Below, one piece after another: positions 48,941 through 59,717 of a stretch of DNA of 64,000 bases (the stretch's first letter is position 1; the number at the start of each line of letters is the position of its first letter). Origin of the DNA: Legionella sheltonii (GTDB lineage Bacteria > Pseudomonadota > Gammaproteobacteria > Legionellales > Legionellaceae); contig NZ_JAPHOQ010000014.1 in NCBI RefSeq assembly GCF_026191355.1, forward strand, positions 1-64,000, given 5' to 3'. Below the pieces are notes generated by a model, which saw nothing but the letters and a program-made list of their open reading frames with translations, ran no database searches and was not told the DNA's origin. Position numbers and translations under genes: made by a program.

Positions 48941-49552
48941 ATGAGAATAATAAAAATAATTTTATTAGTTGTCAGCGTCATTTTATCCCCTGTAATGCAT
49001 GCGTCGCAAAACTCTCCCATACCTATGCTGGAGCAAACTGCGAATAACATCATCGCTACACTTAAAGAAAATAAGTCTAGTTTGAAAAATAATCCTGATG
49101 TCATTTATAAGGCGGTAGAAACGAACTTGCTCCCTATTGTTGATGTAACGGGGATGTCACGCTCGGTTTTGGGAAGACAAGCATGGAGTAAGGCAACAGA
49201 TACGCAAAGAACGCAATTTTCAAAAGCGTTCACGCGTCTCGTAATTCGTACGTATTCTAGTCCTTTAGCACAGTATAGCGATGAAAGCGTACAATTTTTG
49301 CCTTTAAGAGGGTCATTGAACTCTCGTTTTTTGCGGGTTAATAGCATTATTGTACGTGCTGAAGGTCAAAATATACCTTTGTCTTATAGCCTTGTTGCAA
49401 AAAATGGTCAGTGGAAGATTTATGATATTAGCGTTGAAGGGGTAAGCTTACTGCAAAGTTTCCGATCACAGTTTGCAGCAGCATTACAAAACTCCAGTAT
49501 TGATGAAGTCATCAAGCTAATGGAAAAAAAGCAACTTAAAAGGGCGTCATAA
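48941..49552 (+). CDS. mlaC: Periplasmic phospholipid carrier MlaC
   Basis: 203 residues from ATG 48941, just after mlaD. An earlier in-frame start at 48899 overlaps mlaD and is unlikely. A signal peptide (MRIIKIILLVVSVILSPVMHA) is followed by a Tol-Toluene/MlaC domain with LLPIVDVTGMSRSVLGRQAW and FTRLVIRTYSSPLAQY. It shuttles phospholipid between the outer-membrane MlaA complex and MlaD. Confidence 0.94.
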   Translation: MRIIKIILLVVSVILSPVMHASQNSPIPMLEQTANNIIATLKENKSSLKNNPDVIYKAVETNLLPIVDVTGMSRSVLGRQAWSKATDTQRTQFSKAFTRLVIRTYSSPLAQYSDESVQFLPLRGSLNSRFLRVNSIIVRAEGQNIPLSYSLVAKNGQWKIYDISVEGVSLLQSFRSQFAAALQNSSIDEVIKLMEKKQLKRAS

Positions 49553-49554
49553 TT

Positions 49555-49836
49555 GTGAGTACTGTGTATTTTAAACCCGGCGTCGATCTTTCATTTAAGT
49601 CTGTTGTTGCAGTGCGAGCAAAGATCTATCACGCTTTGATGGAAGATAAAAGTGGCAAATTTGGCTTAGATTTAAGTGATGTGAAGCATTGTGATAGTGC
49701 TGGTTTAGCTTTACTTATCGAGGCCAGGAAATTATGTAAAAAAAATAATAAGGTATTTGAAATTATTGGAATTCCTGCTGAAACTCAATCCTTAGCTGAA
49801 TTTTGTGGTGTGAAAGGTATTTTGGAGGCCGTATAA
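49555..49836 (+). CDS. mlaB: STAS-domain protein MlaB
   Basis: A 93-residue cytoplasmic STAS protein that stabilises and activates MlaF. Starts at GTG 49555, two bases after mlaC. The domain reads FGLDLSDVKHCDSAGLALLIEARKL, with the conserved DSAG loop. It ends the mla operon before a terminator-like repeat. Confidence 0.92.
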   Translation: MSTVYFKPGVDLSFKSVVAVRAKIYHALMEDKSGKFGLDLSDVKHCDSAGLALLIEARKLCKKNNKVFEIIGIPAETQSLAEFCGVKGILEAV

Positions 49837-49902
49837 ATTTTGATGATTCAGTAGTAATACTCAATTTTTTGGAAAATGGTTACTTTTTGAGAATTATAAA
49901 TT

Positions 49903-49947
49903 GTAGCCTGGGTGATGCTTAGCGTAACCCGGGTTTTCTTTTTTTAT
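49903..49947 (+). terminator. Repeat-derived terminator between mlaB and ibaG
   Basis: A copy of the dispersed gtagcctgggtg element: cctgggt (49907-49913) pairs with aacccggg (49926-49933), followed by a long T-rich tract (ttttctttttttatttt). This is the shape of a Rho-independent terminator. It would separate mlaFEDCB from ibaG-murA, which then needs its own promoter. Confidence 0.65.
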
Positions 49948-50039
49948 TTTGGACGATAAAGCATTGCAGAAAGCATATGCCGTCCTCGACAAATTTGTTA
50001 CCAAAAGTTGTATTTATTTCTATTTGTGGGCTAATTTTA

Positions 50040-52301
<2,262 letters not shown>

Positions 52302-52682
52302 ATACTAATAATACTGAAAAAATAGTCTGGCGGCAGACAGCCTACCAATAATTTCTAGATAAATGTCCAGTGAGGTTTTAAATCACCCAATGCCTTGGGC
52401 ACATGCTCACGGATCTGAACGCTCGCTCGACTGCGATTGAGATCTATGCTTGCTTATTGTGTGTGACAATCTCATAATGAGTATTGGAAAGAATAGGAAA
52501 TAAGCCTTCATGCCCATAATTTTATCAGCTTAACTAGTTATTAAAAAAAAGCATTATTGAAAAACGAGTGAAATGAAATGTGCTACATTTAATAAATCAA
52601 TAGTGATTTACCCTCATGCAGCTCTTGTACCAGTAGGCTTCATAAGCTAACATGATTTAATAATCGCTAAAGGATTGTTTTA
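52302..52682. other. 381-base gap before the 52683 gene
   Basis: AT-rich at its right end, with no long frame, RNA gene or clear repeat that I can see. A promoter for the secreted-protein gene is expected near its right end. Confidence 0.4.
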
Positions 52683-53276
52683 ATGATCAATTTTCGTTAC
52701 GTTATGTTTTTAGTTTTTTTATTTTGCTCCTTTTCGAGCCATTCAAATACCAATGGAAAGCATAATAAAGCTTTTCGAAATTTTTGGCATCCAACTTTTC
52801 TTGGAGAGCGTCTGGATTATTGTACTGTAGATGGCAAAGAGTGCGGCAAAATTGTAGCAGATCGTTATTGCCAAATGCTGGGCTATGATTATTCCAGTGA
52901 TAATGAAATCGCCTACAATATAGGGCTAACACATTACCTATCAACTGGCGAGAGTTGTAAAGGTTGGCGGTGTAATGGGTTTATGACCATCGCTTGCGTT
53001 ACGAACTTATCACATACCCCTCCCAAACCTTATCATTATCGAGAGAAACAGTTTGCTGTTCCTCGTTTTAATGATTATCGTGTGGATTGGTGTTATGACC
53101 AAAAACAAGGCTGTGGTTCGCGAGCGGCTGATTCTTTTTGCAGTCGTATGGGGTTCCTACAAGCCAAATATTTTGTGAAAGAAACCCAAGTAAGCGCTAC
53201 TAAAACAATTGGAAGTCAAGAGTTGTGTTTTGGTAACCAGTGTAATGCGTTTAAATTGATTGTGTGCTACCGATAG
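52683..53276 (+). CDS. Secreted protein with duplicated Cys-rich domain
   Basis: 197 residues. A signal peptide (MINFRYVMFLVFLFCSFSSHS) is followed by two copies of a domain of about 70 residues. The first copy has RLDYC...CGKIVADRYCQMLGY...C...CNGFMTIAC; the second has RVDWC...CGSRAADSFCSRMGF...C...CNAFKLIVC. Each has six cysteines with matching spacing, so an internal duplication is clear. The R-V/L-D-W/Y-C ... CG..AAD.FC pattern occurs in other bacterial and plant proteins of unknown role. Probably periplasmic or secreted. Confidence 0.72.
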   Translation: MINFRYVMFLVFLFCSFSSHSNTNGKHNKAFRNFWHPTFLGERLDYCTVDGKECGKIVADRYCQMLGYDYSSDNEIAYNIGLTHYLSTGESCKGWRCNGFMTIACVTNLSHTPPKPYHYREKQFAVPRFNDYRVDWCYDQKQGCGSRAADSFCSRMGFLQAKYFVKETQVSATKTIGSQELCFGNQCNAFKLIVCYR

Positions 53277-53353
53277 TTAACTATTGAAAATCTTTTCTCG
53301 CTTTATGGGAGAAAGAATGATGGTGCAAGTATAAAAAACTTAAGGATAAGTTT

Positions 53354-54766
53354 ATGAGTATTAATGACAAGGTTTTTATCATCGATAATAATGCAAGTCG
53401 TAGTGACAAGGTACGTACGATACTTGATTTTATTGGTGAATCGACTGAAGTCAGTAAATATGGCACGTGGCAAATTGCCGATATAAATCCTGATGTGATT
53501 CTTTTGGGTGCAAGTGAATCGATTCAGGAGACTTTAAATGAACTGGATTTATTGGTAAATAAATTTGTCAAAGTACCGGTTATTGTGGTGGGGCAAAAAT
53601 TAAATAATACTCAATGCCTATTGCGTAATGTAGTTGCTTGTCAGCCTTTCCCCTTTACCTATGCGCAAATCATGGAATCTTTGCACCAATGCCAAATCGC
53701 GAAAGAGGCAGTCAATTCCATTATTATCAGCAATCAAAAAAATCCTTTATTACGCAGTCTAGTGGGAAATAGTACTGGGATTCGCACTGTTCGCAGACTT
53801 ATAGAGCAAGTATCTGATACTGAAGCCAGTGTTTTAATTCTTGGAGAATCTGGAACAGGTAAAGAAGTAGTTGCTCGTAATATTCACAGTCTATCATCAA
53901 GAGCCAGTAAGCCATTTATTCCTATTAACTGTGGGGCTATTCCTGCAGAATTACTCGAAAGCGAATTATTTGGCCATGAAAAAGGGGCATTTACCGGTGC
54001 AATTACTTCGCGACAAGGTCGATTTGAATTAGCAAATGGAGGTACTCTTTTTCTGGATGAGATAGGTGATATGCCCTTACCTATGCAAGTAAAATTATTG
54101 CGAATATTACAGGAACGTTGTTTCGAGCGAGTAGGTTCCAATAAAAGTATCGATGTAAATGTTAGAATTATTGCAGCAACTCATAGAAACTTAGAGGAAG
54201 CCATTAAAGAGGGGAAATTCAGAGAGGATTTATTTTATAGACTTAATGTATTCCCCATAGAAATGCCTCCATTAAGAGAACGCGCAGAGGATATCCCACT
54301 GTTATTTAATGAGTTGATTTCACGTATTGAGAATGAAAACCGGCCTAGTGTACGTTTAATGCCAGATGCTATGGTTGCATTAAGTGAGTACAGTTGGCCG
54401 GGTAATATTAGGGAATTGGCCAATTTAGTAGAGCGTTTAACTATTTTGTATCCCAAAGGAATCTTAAGTAAAGAAGATTTACCCCAAAAAGTACGAGGTG
54501 AATATAAAGCTCCCTATACAGAATCTGACACGTCGAATTCTGAACGAGAAGCTTTATTAGAGGGGATGAGTCAAGAGCAGACCGCCGTTACAGAGGGCAT
54601 CGATTTAAAAGAGCACTTGGTAAAAACTGAGCTAGCTCTGATTAGTCAAGCTTTAAATGAGGCCGATTGGGTAGTCGCTCATGCTGCAAGTTATTTGAAT
54701 ATGCGACGTACTACTTTAGTTGAAAAAATGCGTAAATATGGACTTACTCGTCCTGAGCGGGTATGA
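53354..54766 (+). CDS. fleQ: Sigma-54-dependent flagellar master regulator FleQ
   Basis: 470 residues. The N-terminal FleQ/receiver-like domain (1-125) has no obvious phosphorylatable Asp cluster. A sigma-54 AAA+ domain follows, with Walker A GESGTGKE (164-171), the GAFTGA loop contacting sigma-54 (211-216) and Walker B TLFLDEIGDMPL. It ends in a Fis-type helix-turn-helix (about 430-465: VVAHAASYLNMRRTTLVEKMRKYGL). In Legionella FleQ with RpoN starts the flagellar cascade. No flagellar genes are adjacent. Confidence 0.92.
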   Translation: MSINDKVFIIDNNASRSDKVRTILDFIGESTEVSKYGTWQIADINPDVILLGASESIQETLNELDLLVNKFVKVPVIVVGQKLNNTQCLLRNVVACQPFPFTYAQIMESLHQCQIAKEAVNSIIISNQKNPLLRSLVGNSTGIRTVRRLIEQVSDTEASVLILGESGTGKEVVARNIHSLSSRASKPFIPINCGAIPAELLESELFGHEKGAFTGAITSRQGRFELANGGTLFLDEIGDMPLPMQVKLLRILQERCFERVGSNKSIDVNVRIIAATHRNLEEAIKEGKFREDLFYRLNVFPIEMPPLRERAEDIPLLFNELISRIENENRPSVRLMPDAMVALSEYSWPGNIRELANLVERLTILYPKGILSKEDLPQKVRGEYKAPYTESDTSNSEREALLEGMSQEQTAVTEGIDLKEHLVKTELALISQALNEADWVVAHAASYLNMRRTTLVEKMRKYGLTRPERV

Positions 54767-54794
54767 ATTTAAGCAATAGTATTCTCTACAGACG

Positions 54795-54880
54795 TCTCTC
54801 ATACCGAAGGAAGTGAGGGATCCCCCTGTTGAGGACTATGTCCTAATGGGGAGAAGCCTCATGATACTTGGGATGACGGC
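54795..54880. repeat. Dispersed repeat in the fleQ 3' gap
   Basis: Contains gtgagggatccccc, a tgaggactatgtcctaatgg segment and tacttgggatgacgg, blocks similar to those at 58221-58247 and 32800-32822. It lies between convergent fleQ and the 54939 gene. Confidence 0.45.
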
Positions 54881-54938
54881 AATAAATTGGGTGGGGGCTG
54901 CGCTGCACTCAGACTTCAATACGAATCAGTGTAAACCA

Positions 54939-55190
54939 TTATTGTTTGGTGTCATCAGGTTTTGATTCTTCAACAGGAGTAGGTTCTACAACAGGCGCAT
55001 CAGCTTTTTGGGGTTTTGTTTCTTTAACGGGCTCTGCTTGTGATTGTTCTGCCTTTTCTGCTTCTTGCGCTCTATTTTCTTTATAATTCTGAACGATTTC
55101 ACCTACGCTCTTTTTGATGTCAGTATATAATTTGCCTGTCATTGAAGCTAACTCTTTAAGATCAGGTAGTTTTGATTTAAAGTCACTCAT
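54939..55190 (-). CDS. Small hydrophilic hypothetical protein
   Basis: 83 residues. An N-terminal helix (MSDFKSKLPDLKELASM then KKSVGEIVQNYKENRAQ) is followed by a low-complexity tail rich in Glu, Pro, Lys and Val (PVVEPTPVEESKPDD). There is no signal peptide. The start is supported by a ggagtgag site just upstream. I do not recognise it; possibly a cytoplasmic structural or regulatory protein. Confidence 0.6.
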   Translation of the reverse strand: MSDFKSKLPDLKELASMTGKLYTDIKKSVGEIVQNYKENRAQEAEKAEQSQAEPVKETKPQKADAPVVEPTPVEESKPDDTKQ

Positions 55191-55281
55191 AGCTCACTCC
55201 ATTATGTAATCTAAATTAATTATATACCATTATCTCGAATTCGGTAGTTTATTTAGCATATTGAATATTAAAGCTTTTTAT

Positions 55282-55307
55282 GGGCTATTTACAATTCTAC
55301 TGTCTTG
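55282..55307. repeat. Dispersed repeat matching 34931-34957
   Basis: Shares a 26-27 base block (ending ttctactgtcttg) with the rhomboid 3' end. Here it is directly followed by the large palindrome. Confidence 0.5.
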
Positions 55308-55308
55308 G

Positions 55309-55394
55309 GCCCAAAAGATGTGATTTTATGCGATCAGATACTCACATACTTTATGTATGCTGCGTTTGCTGCTCTAAAATCATGTCTTTTGGGC
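55309..55394. repeat. Large intergenic palindrome (20-bp arms)
   Basis: The left arm at 55309-55328 (gcccaaaagatgtgatttta) pairs with the right arm at 55375-55394, with two differences that become G-U pairs in plus-strand RNA. The centre holds atactcacatactttatgta, like the core of the palindrome at 4110-4155. It sits between the 54939 gene and sohB. Confidence 0.65.
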
Positions 55395-55464
55395 TCAATC
55401 TAGGAAATTATAGAACTTTGTACTCATCATGAGATTCAACTGCTCATTTTGATTTGCTGTTTCC

Positions 55465-56400
55465 TTAGCCCCAGGGATGCATCAATCGCATTGCTGGCTT
55501 AAGTAATTTGTTAGCCAGGGACGCTTTGGGAGGAACAATGAGTTTGAATGCTTTGTAATTATTAATCCTTTCTAGGAGATAATCATCGCTAGTGCATAAC
55601 TTATCTACAAGTTTGAGATCAAAGGCATCTTTGGCTAACCAATGTTCTCCTGTAGAAACTTCATCTATATTTAATTGTTCGCGATTAGCTGCTACATAAT
55701 TTCTAAAAGCAGCATGTATCTTCTCCAGGTCATCCTGAGCTTTTTTCCTGCCCTTTTCAGTATTCTCACCAAACAGGGTTAGCGTTCGTTTGTATTCGCC
55801 GGCAGTTAACAACTCCACATCAATCTCGTGTTTTTTAAGCCAACGATGGAAGTTAGGTATTTGCGCTACTACACCAATAGATCCAATGATTGCAAAAGGG
55901 GCTGCAATGATTTTATCGGCAACACAGGCCATCAAATAACCGCCACTGGCAGCCATTTTATCGATGCTCACAGTTAAAGGAATCTTTTTATCGCGAATGC
56001 GTTGCAGTTGTGACGCTGCTAAACCATAGGTGTTGACTATACCACCAGGGCTGTCCAGGCGAACCAAAACTTCATCTTCAGGTTTGGCAGTACAAAGAAC
56101 TGCAGTGATTTCCTCTCTGAGTTGTTCTACCTGGGAGGCTTTTATGTCACCATGAAAATCAATCACATAAAGGGTTGGCTTTTTGTCTTTATTTTTTTTC
56201 TTCTTAGGAGGCTTTTCTCCCAAAACTTTTTTATTCATTGTGGATATGATATGATCATAATGATCATTTAATGAGATTACTTCCAGTTTAGGCTTCGGCT
56301 TGCGACTCATAGAAAAAAAACCGGCAAATACAATCAGACAGGCAATAACTACAGTGACTGATTTCAAAAGGAATAGACCGTATTGAGTTAAAAATTCCAT
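55465..56400 (-). CDS. sohB: SohB-like S49 membrane protease
   Basis: 311 residues. One N-terminal transmembrane helix (SVTVVIACLIVFAGFF) and a Lys-rich linker (KPPKKKKNKDKK) are followed by a ClpP-like S49 domain. Catalytic Ser152 lies in MAASGGYLMA and the general-base Lys204 in GEYKRTLTLFGEN. It is shorter than E. coli SohB (about 349). Predicted periplasmic protease of signal peptides or misfolded proteins. Confidence 0.9.
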   Translation of the reverse strand: MEFLTQYGLFLLKSVTVVIACLIVFAGFFSMSRKPKPKLEVISLNDHYDHIISTMNKKVLGEKPPKKKKNKDKKPTLYVIDFHGDIKASQVEQLREEITAVLCTAKPEDEVLVRLDSPGGIVNTYGLAASQLQRIRDKKIPLTVSIDKMAASGGYLMACVADKIIAAPFAIIGSIGVVAQIPNFHRWLKKHEIDVELLTAGEYKRTLTLFGENTEKGRKKAQDDLEKIHAAFRNYVAANREQLNIDEVSTGEHWLAKDAFDLKLVDKLCTSDDYLLERINNYKAFKLIVPPKASLANKLLKPAMRLMHPWG

Positions 56401-56483
56401 TGTTGACCTTTAAAAAAATAAAAACAAATTATGGCGATCAATAGGGTAGTTAGCAAGGGGCTATTAAGTAGATTTAATAAGTT

Positions 56484-56702
56484 GTGAAGAAGGGGCTACT
56501 TGAGAAAGCGACTTCAGAAAATTTTGATCAAGTAGTCGATGAATTAAAAGTAAAACCTGAATAAGAAAAAATACTTGCTGTATGCCAAGGATTGGTCACT
56601 TGGTTTTTCAGGCTCGATACCTCCTCAGTGAAAGCGTTTAGAGAAATGGTTGTGGGGAAAAGAGATCTGGAGCTTGAAAAGTCTTTGAAAATGAACATAT
56701 AA
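56484..56702 (+). pseudogene. Possible decayed gene in the sohB-ccmA gap
   Basis: A plus-strand frame from GTG 56484 reads VKKGLLEKATSENFDQVVDE and stops at TAA 56562. It then continues in the same frame with EKILAVCQGLVTWFFRLDTS... to TAA 56700. Only one in-frame stop in 73 codons suggests a broken small gene, but the composition is not recognisable and there is no clear ribosome site. The rest of the 457-base gap shows no other feature except a possible ccmA promoter. Confidence 0.25.
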
Positions 56703-56857
56703 AATAAAACTTGTTTTGTTTTCTAGTTCGAGTACTATTTCTTCATACAGTGTGGCCTGGGGGAAGCGCGGCGGAACATGGGGATTATAACTTTTTCCCT
56801 GCACCTCCCTAGCTACATGAATATCCAGAAACTCAACCTACAGTATATCATTGACCT

Positions 56858-57487
56858 ATGCTTGATGTGATTAACCTTGATTTTGATTATCAGGATCAGC
56901 CTTTATTAAATAATGTAGCTTTTCATTTGCCTGTAGGAGGTTTGCTTCATTTGCGTGGTAGAAATGGTGCAGGCAAGACAACCTTATTGAAATTAATAGC
57001 AGGTTTATTTCATCCACATCAAGGTGAAGTGCATTTTTTTGGCCAGAATATAGCTAAAAACTATTCCGCTTATCAACGCCAGTTGTGTTTTGTGGGCCAC
57101 AAAGCCGGTATTAACCCTAATTTAACATTAAGAGAGAATTGTTATTTTGACCTACATTACGGCTCCTCATCAGCGGCGAGTTTAAAAAAAGATCAATCTA
57201 ATACAATTGAGGAACTCGCTACGATATTTAATCTCGAACATCACCTTGATATGGCGTGCGGCTTGTTGTCTTCCGGACAGCGAAGGCAAGCTGGATTGTT
57301 GCGTTTATGGTTCTCTTGCGCCAAATTATGGCTTCTTGATGAGCCTTTAGTTGCTTTAGATGACCGCGCCATCGTAACGGTCATGGATAAAATAGCCAGT
57401 CATCGAAAACAGGGCGGGGCTGTTTTATTAACATCGCATCAGCAATTACCACTGAATGCATCTGCTTATGAGGAGTATTGTTTGTGA
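56858..57487 (+). CDS. ccmA: Heme exporter ATPase CcmA
   Basis: ATPase of the CcmABCD complex in cytochrome c maturation system I, which releases heme-loaded CcmE. 209 residues with Walker A LRGRNGAGKTTLLKLIAG, signature LSSGQRRQAGLLRLW and Walker B LWLLDEPLVALDD. Starts the ccmABCDEFGHI set and overlaps ccmB by 4 bases. Confidence 0.96.
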   Translation: MLDVINLDFDYQDQPLLNNVAFHLPVGGLLHLRGRNGAGKTTLLKLIAGLFHPHQGEVHFFGQNIAKNYSAYQRQLCFVGHKAGINPNLTLRENCYFDLHYGSSSAASLKKDQSNTIEELATIFNLEHHLDMACGLLSSGQRRQAGLLRLWFSCAKLWLLDEPLVALDDRAIVTVMDKIASHRKQGGAVLLTSHQQLPLNASAYEEYCL

Positions 57488-58164
57488 GCTCCTCTTTTTC
57501 TATATTTGCCAAACAGTGTAAACGGGAATTACTTATTCAGATACGGCAAATACGTTTTTTAGTGAACTCATGCTTGTTTTTCTTAATTTTTCTTTTTATG
57601 TTTCCGTTGACGATTAAGCCGGAGGTTGTACTGCTTCGCACTATTGCTCCCGGCTTAGTCTGGATGGGAATACTTTTATCTTTGCTGCTCTCAGCAGAAC
57701 GTTTATTTCAACAAGATTATGAACAGGGCGTAATGGAACAATGGATTATTTCCGGTCACTCTCTGCCTTTACTTATTGCTGCAAAAGTAATTGCTCATTG
57801 GTTATTTAATTTACTTCCTTTACTCGCTTTATGTCCTTTGGTCGCCTTACTTTTTTCATTAAGTGTTTGGGAAACCGAAGTGCTTGCACTAACTATTATT
57901 TGTGGTACTCCTTCTTTATTATTTCTTTGTGCTCTGGCCGCTGCGTTTGGAGTGGGAATCAACCAAAAGGGTCTTTTGATGGCGTTGATTTTGCTGCCGT
58001 TAACCTTGCCTGTACTCATTTTTGGAAGTGGAACTGTAAATATTGCCATGCAAAACCTGCCAATTAGTGCTTATTTAGCCCTATTATTGGCTATGTCGGT
58101 AGTTGCAATGGGATTTTTACCTTACGCAATTGCCGGTATCATACGCATCAGCCATGTTGAATAA
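57484..58164 (+). CDS. ccmB: Heme exporter permease CcmB
   Basis: 226 residues with six hydrophobic segments, from GTG 57484 (AGGAG 8 bases upstream; an in-frame TTG at 57478 is less likely). LLIQIRQIRFLVNSCLFFLIFLFMFPLTI and LLSAERLFQQDYEQGVMEQWI are typical. Followed by a 219-base gap to ccmC, unusual inside this operon. Confidence 0.93.
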   Translation: MSSSFSIFAKQCKRELLIQIRQIRFLVNSCLFFLIFLFMFPLTIKPEVVLLRTIAPGLVWMGILLSLLLSAERLFQQDYEQGVMEQWIISGHSLPLLIAAKVIAHWLFNLLPLLALCPLVALLFSLSVWETEVLALTIICGTPSLLFLCALAAAFGVGINQKGLLMALILLPLTLPVLIFGSGTVNIAMQNLPISAYLALLLAMSVVAMGFLPYAIAGIIRISHVE

Positions 58165-58220
58165 GTGAACGAAGCCTTTTGTAACCTGAATTAGCGCATC
58201 GTAATCCAGGATCTTTTTGC

Positions 58221-58247
58221 TGTCATCCCAGCATGGCGAGGGATCTC
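58221..58247. repeat. Dispersed repeat inside the ccm operon
   Basis: The 219-base gap between ccmB and ccmC carries gtcatcccagcatggcgaggg and neighbouring cccattccgggtgacg, members of the dispersed palindrome family seen in other gaps. No gene is visible in it. Confidence 0.55.
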
Positions 58248-58383
58248 CACGAATGAAGCACGAGGTGTAGCTGGGAGAGTTCCCCATTCCGGGTGACGTG
58301 GTGAGACTGCATTTATTTGAAACGGATTTTGCGAATAAGGGGATGCGTGTTAAAATCCGCTTTTTTTGATTTCAATTATTCCT

Positions 58384-59127
58384 ATGTGGAAATTATTATA
58401 TCAACTAGCATCACCTAAGTTTTTTTATAATGCCGCTGGGCGACTTACTCCAAGTTTGGCTGTGGGTGCTCTAGTGGCATTAGTTGTTGGTACCATTTGG
58501 GGGTTGGCTTTTACTCCGCCTGATTATCAACAAGGTGATGCATTTCGGATTATCTATGTACACGTTCCCAGTGCATTTTTGTCGATGATGCTTTATGCCT
58601 GGATGGGGTTTTTAGCGGTATTGCTTTTGATCTGGCGTATTAAAATCGCCGGTCTTTTAATTAGCATTGTTGCTCAAATTGGCCTGAGTATGGCTTTTCT
58701 GGCCCTAGTAACCGGAAGTATTTGGGGTAAACCCATGTGGGGGGCCTGGTGGGTTTGGGATGCACGTTTGACTTCTGAGTTAATTCTTTTATTACTTTAT
58801 GCAGCTATTTTAGCAACACACTATACGGTAAAAAACAAAGAAGATGGCGATAAAATCATCGCTATCTTAACCTTAGTTGGAGTCATTGATTTACCGATTA
58901 TTCATTATTCAGTGTATTGGTGGAATACATTACATCAAGGTTCTACTTTATCAGTCTTCGCTAAGCCCAAAATTGATGGCAGCATGCTGTATCCTTTGTT
59001 GTTAACCATAACCGGATTTTTTTTATATTGCTTGTGGATTATTTTAGAAAAAGCACGCCAAGAATTATTGCTTAGGGAAAAAAGACAATCTTGGGTTAAG
59101 ATTCAATTTGAAGGGGAATTTAAATGA
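58384..59127 (+). CDS. ccmC: Heme transporter CcmC
   Basis: Inner-membrane protein of about 247 residues with six helices that attaches heme to CcmE. The tryptophan-rich WWD motif is WGKPMWGAWWVWDARLTSELI, with flanking His residues in VHVPSA and PIIHYSVYWWNTLHQG. Start ATG 58384 (MWKLLYQLASPKFFY) matches the E. coli N-terminus; an in-frame start at 58366 adds six residues. The stop overlaps the ccmD ATG. Confidence 0.95.
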   Translation: MWKLLYQLASPKFFYNAAGRLTPSLAVGALVALVVGTIWGLAFTPPDYQQGDAFRIIYVHVPSAFLSMMLYAWMGFLAVLLLIWRIKIAGLLISIVAQIGLSMAFLALVTGSIWGKPMWGAWWVWDARLTSELILLLLYAAILATHYTVKNKEDGDKIIAILTLVGVIDLPIIHYSVYWWNTLHQGSTLSVFAKPKIDGSMLYPLLLTITGFFLYCLWIILEKARQELLLREKRQSWVKIQFEGEFK

Positions 59128-59282
59128 ATCAATTTTTAGAGTGGTTGGCAATGGGGGGATACTCCAGGTATGTCTGGCCAGCCTATGGTTTGGTGGGTAT
59201 CGTTTTGATCATGAACCTGTTAGGGATGAAATGGAAAGGGAAACAGACACGCCGACAATTACAACAATGGTTTAAGCGATAA
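59124..59282 (+). CDS. ccmD: CcmD, small heme-exporter subunit
   Basis: 52 residues (MNQFLEWLAMGGYSRYVWPA then a hydrophobic helix and a basic tail QTRRQLQQWFKR). The FLxMGGYxxYVWPAYG motif followed by one transmembrane helix is characteristic of CcmD, which links CcmABC with CcmE. The ATG overlaps the ccmC stop (ATGA) and the stop is 3 bases before ccmE. Confidence 0.93.
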   Translation: MNQFLEWLAMGGYSRYVWPAYGLVGIVLIMNLLGMKWKGKQTRRQLQQWFKR

Positions 59283-59285
59283 AAA

Positions 59286-59717
59286 ATGACTCCAGCACGC
59301 AGACGTAAGATAACCCTTTTAGTATTTACCATGTCTATTTTATCTATAGCTGCCGCGTTGGTTTTATATGCACTTAGACAAAATATTAGCTTATTTTATA
59401 CTCCGAGCCAGGCGGTAATGGGTGAGGCACCACAAAAACACCCTATACGGATAGGGGGTATGGTAGAGAAGGGTTCCATTATCCGTTCACAAAAAGGTTT
59501 GGATGTATCATTTAAGATAACTGATTTTGATCAAACCATAACTGTGACTTACACAGGCATTCTTCCCGATTTATTTAGAGATGGACAAGGTGTGGTTGCT
59601 GAAGGGCAACTGATTGATAGTCAACATTTTCGCGCCTCACAAGTATTGGCGAAACATGATGCGAATTATATGCCGCCGGAAGTGAAAGCTGCTTTATCCA
59701 AAAAGGTACATACATGA
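59286..59717 (+). CDS. ccmE: Heme chaperone CcmE
   Basis: A 143-residue periplasmic protein with an N-terminal anchor helix and an OB-fold. The heme-binding His124 lies in [13 protein letters not shown], the conserved covalent attachment site. [12 protein letters not shown] and GQGVVAEG are also typical. Overlaps ccmF by 4 bases. Confidence 0.96.
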   Translation: MTPARRRKITLLVFTMSILSIAAALVLYALRQNISLFYTPSQAVMGEAPQKHPIRIGGMVEKGSIIRSQKGLDVSFKITDFDQTITVTYTGILPDLFRDGQGVVAEGQLIDSQHFRASQVLAKHDANYMPPEVKAALSKKVHT

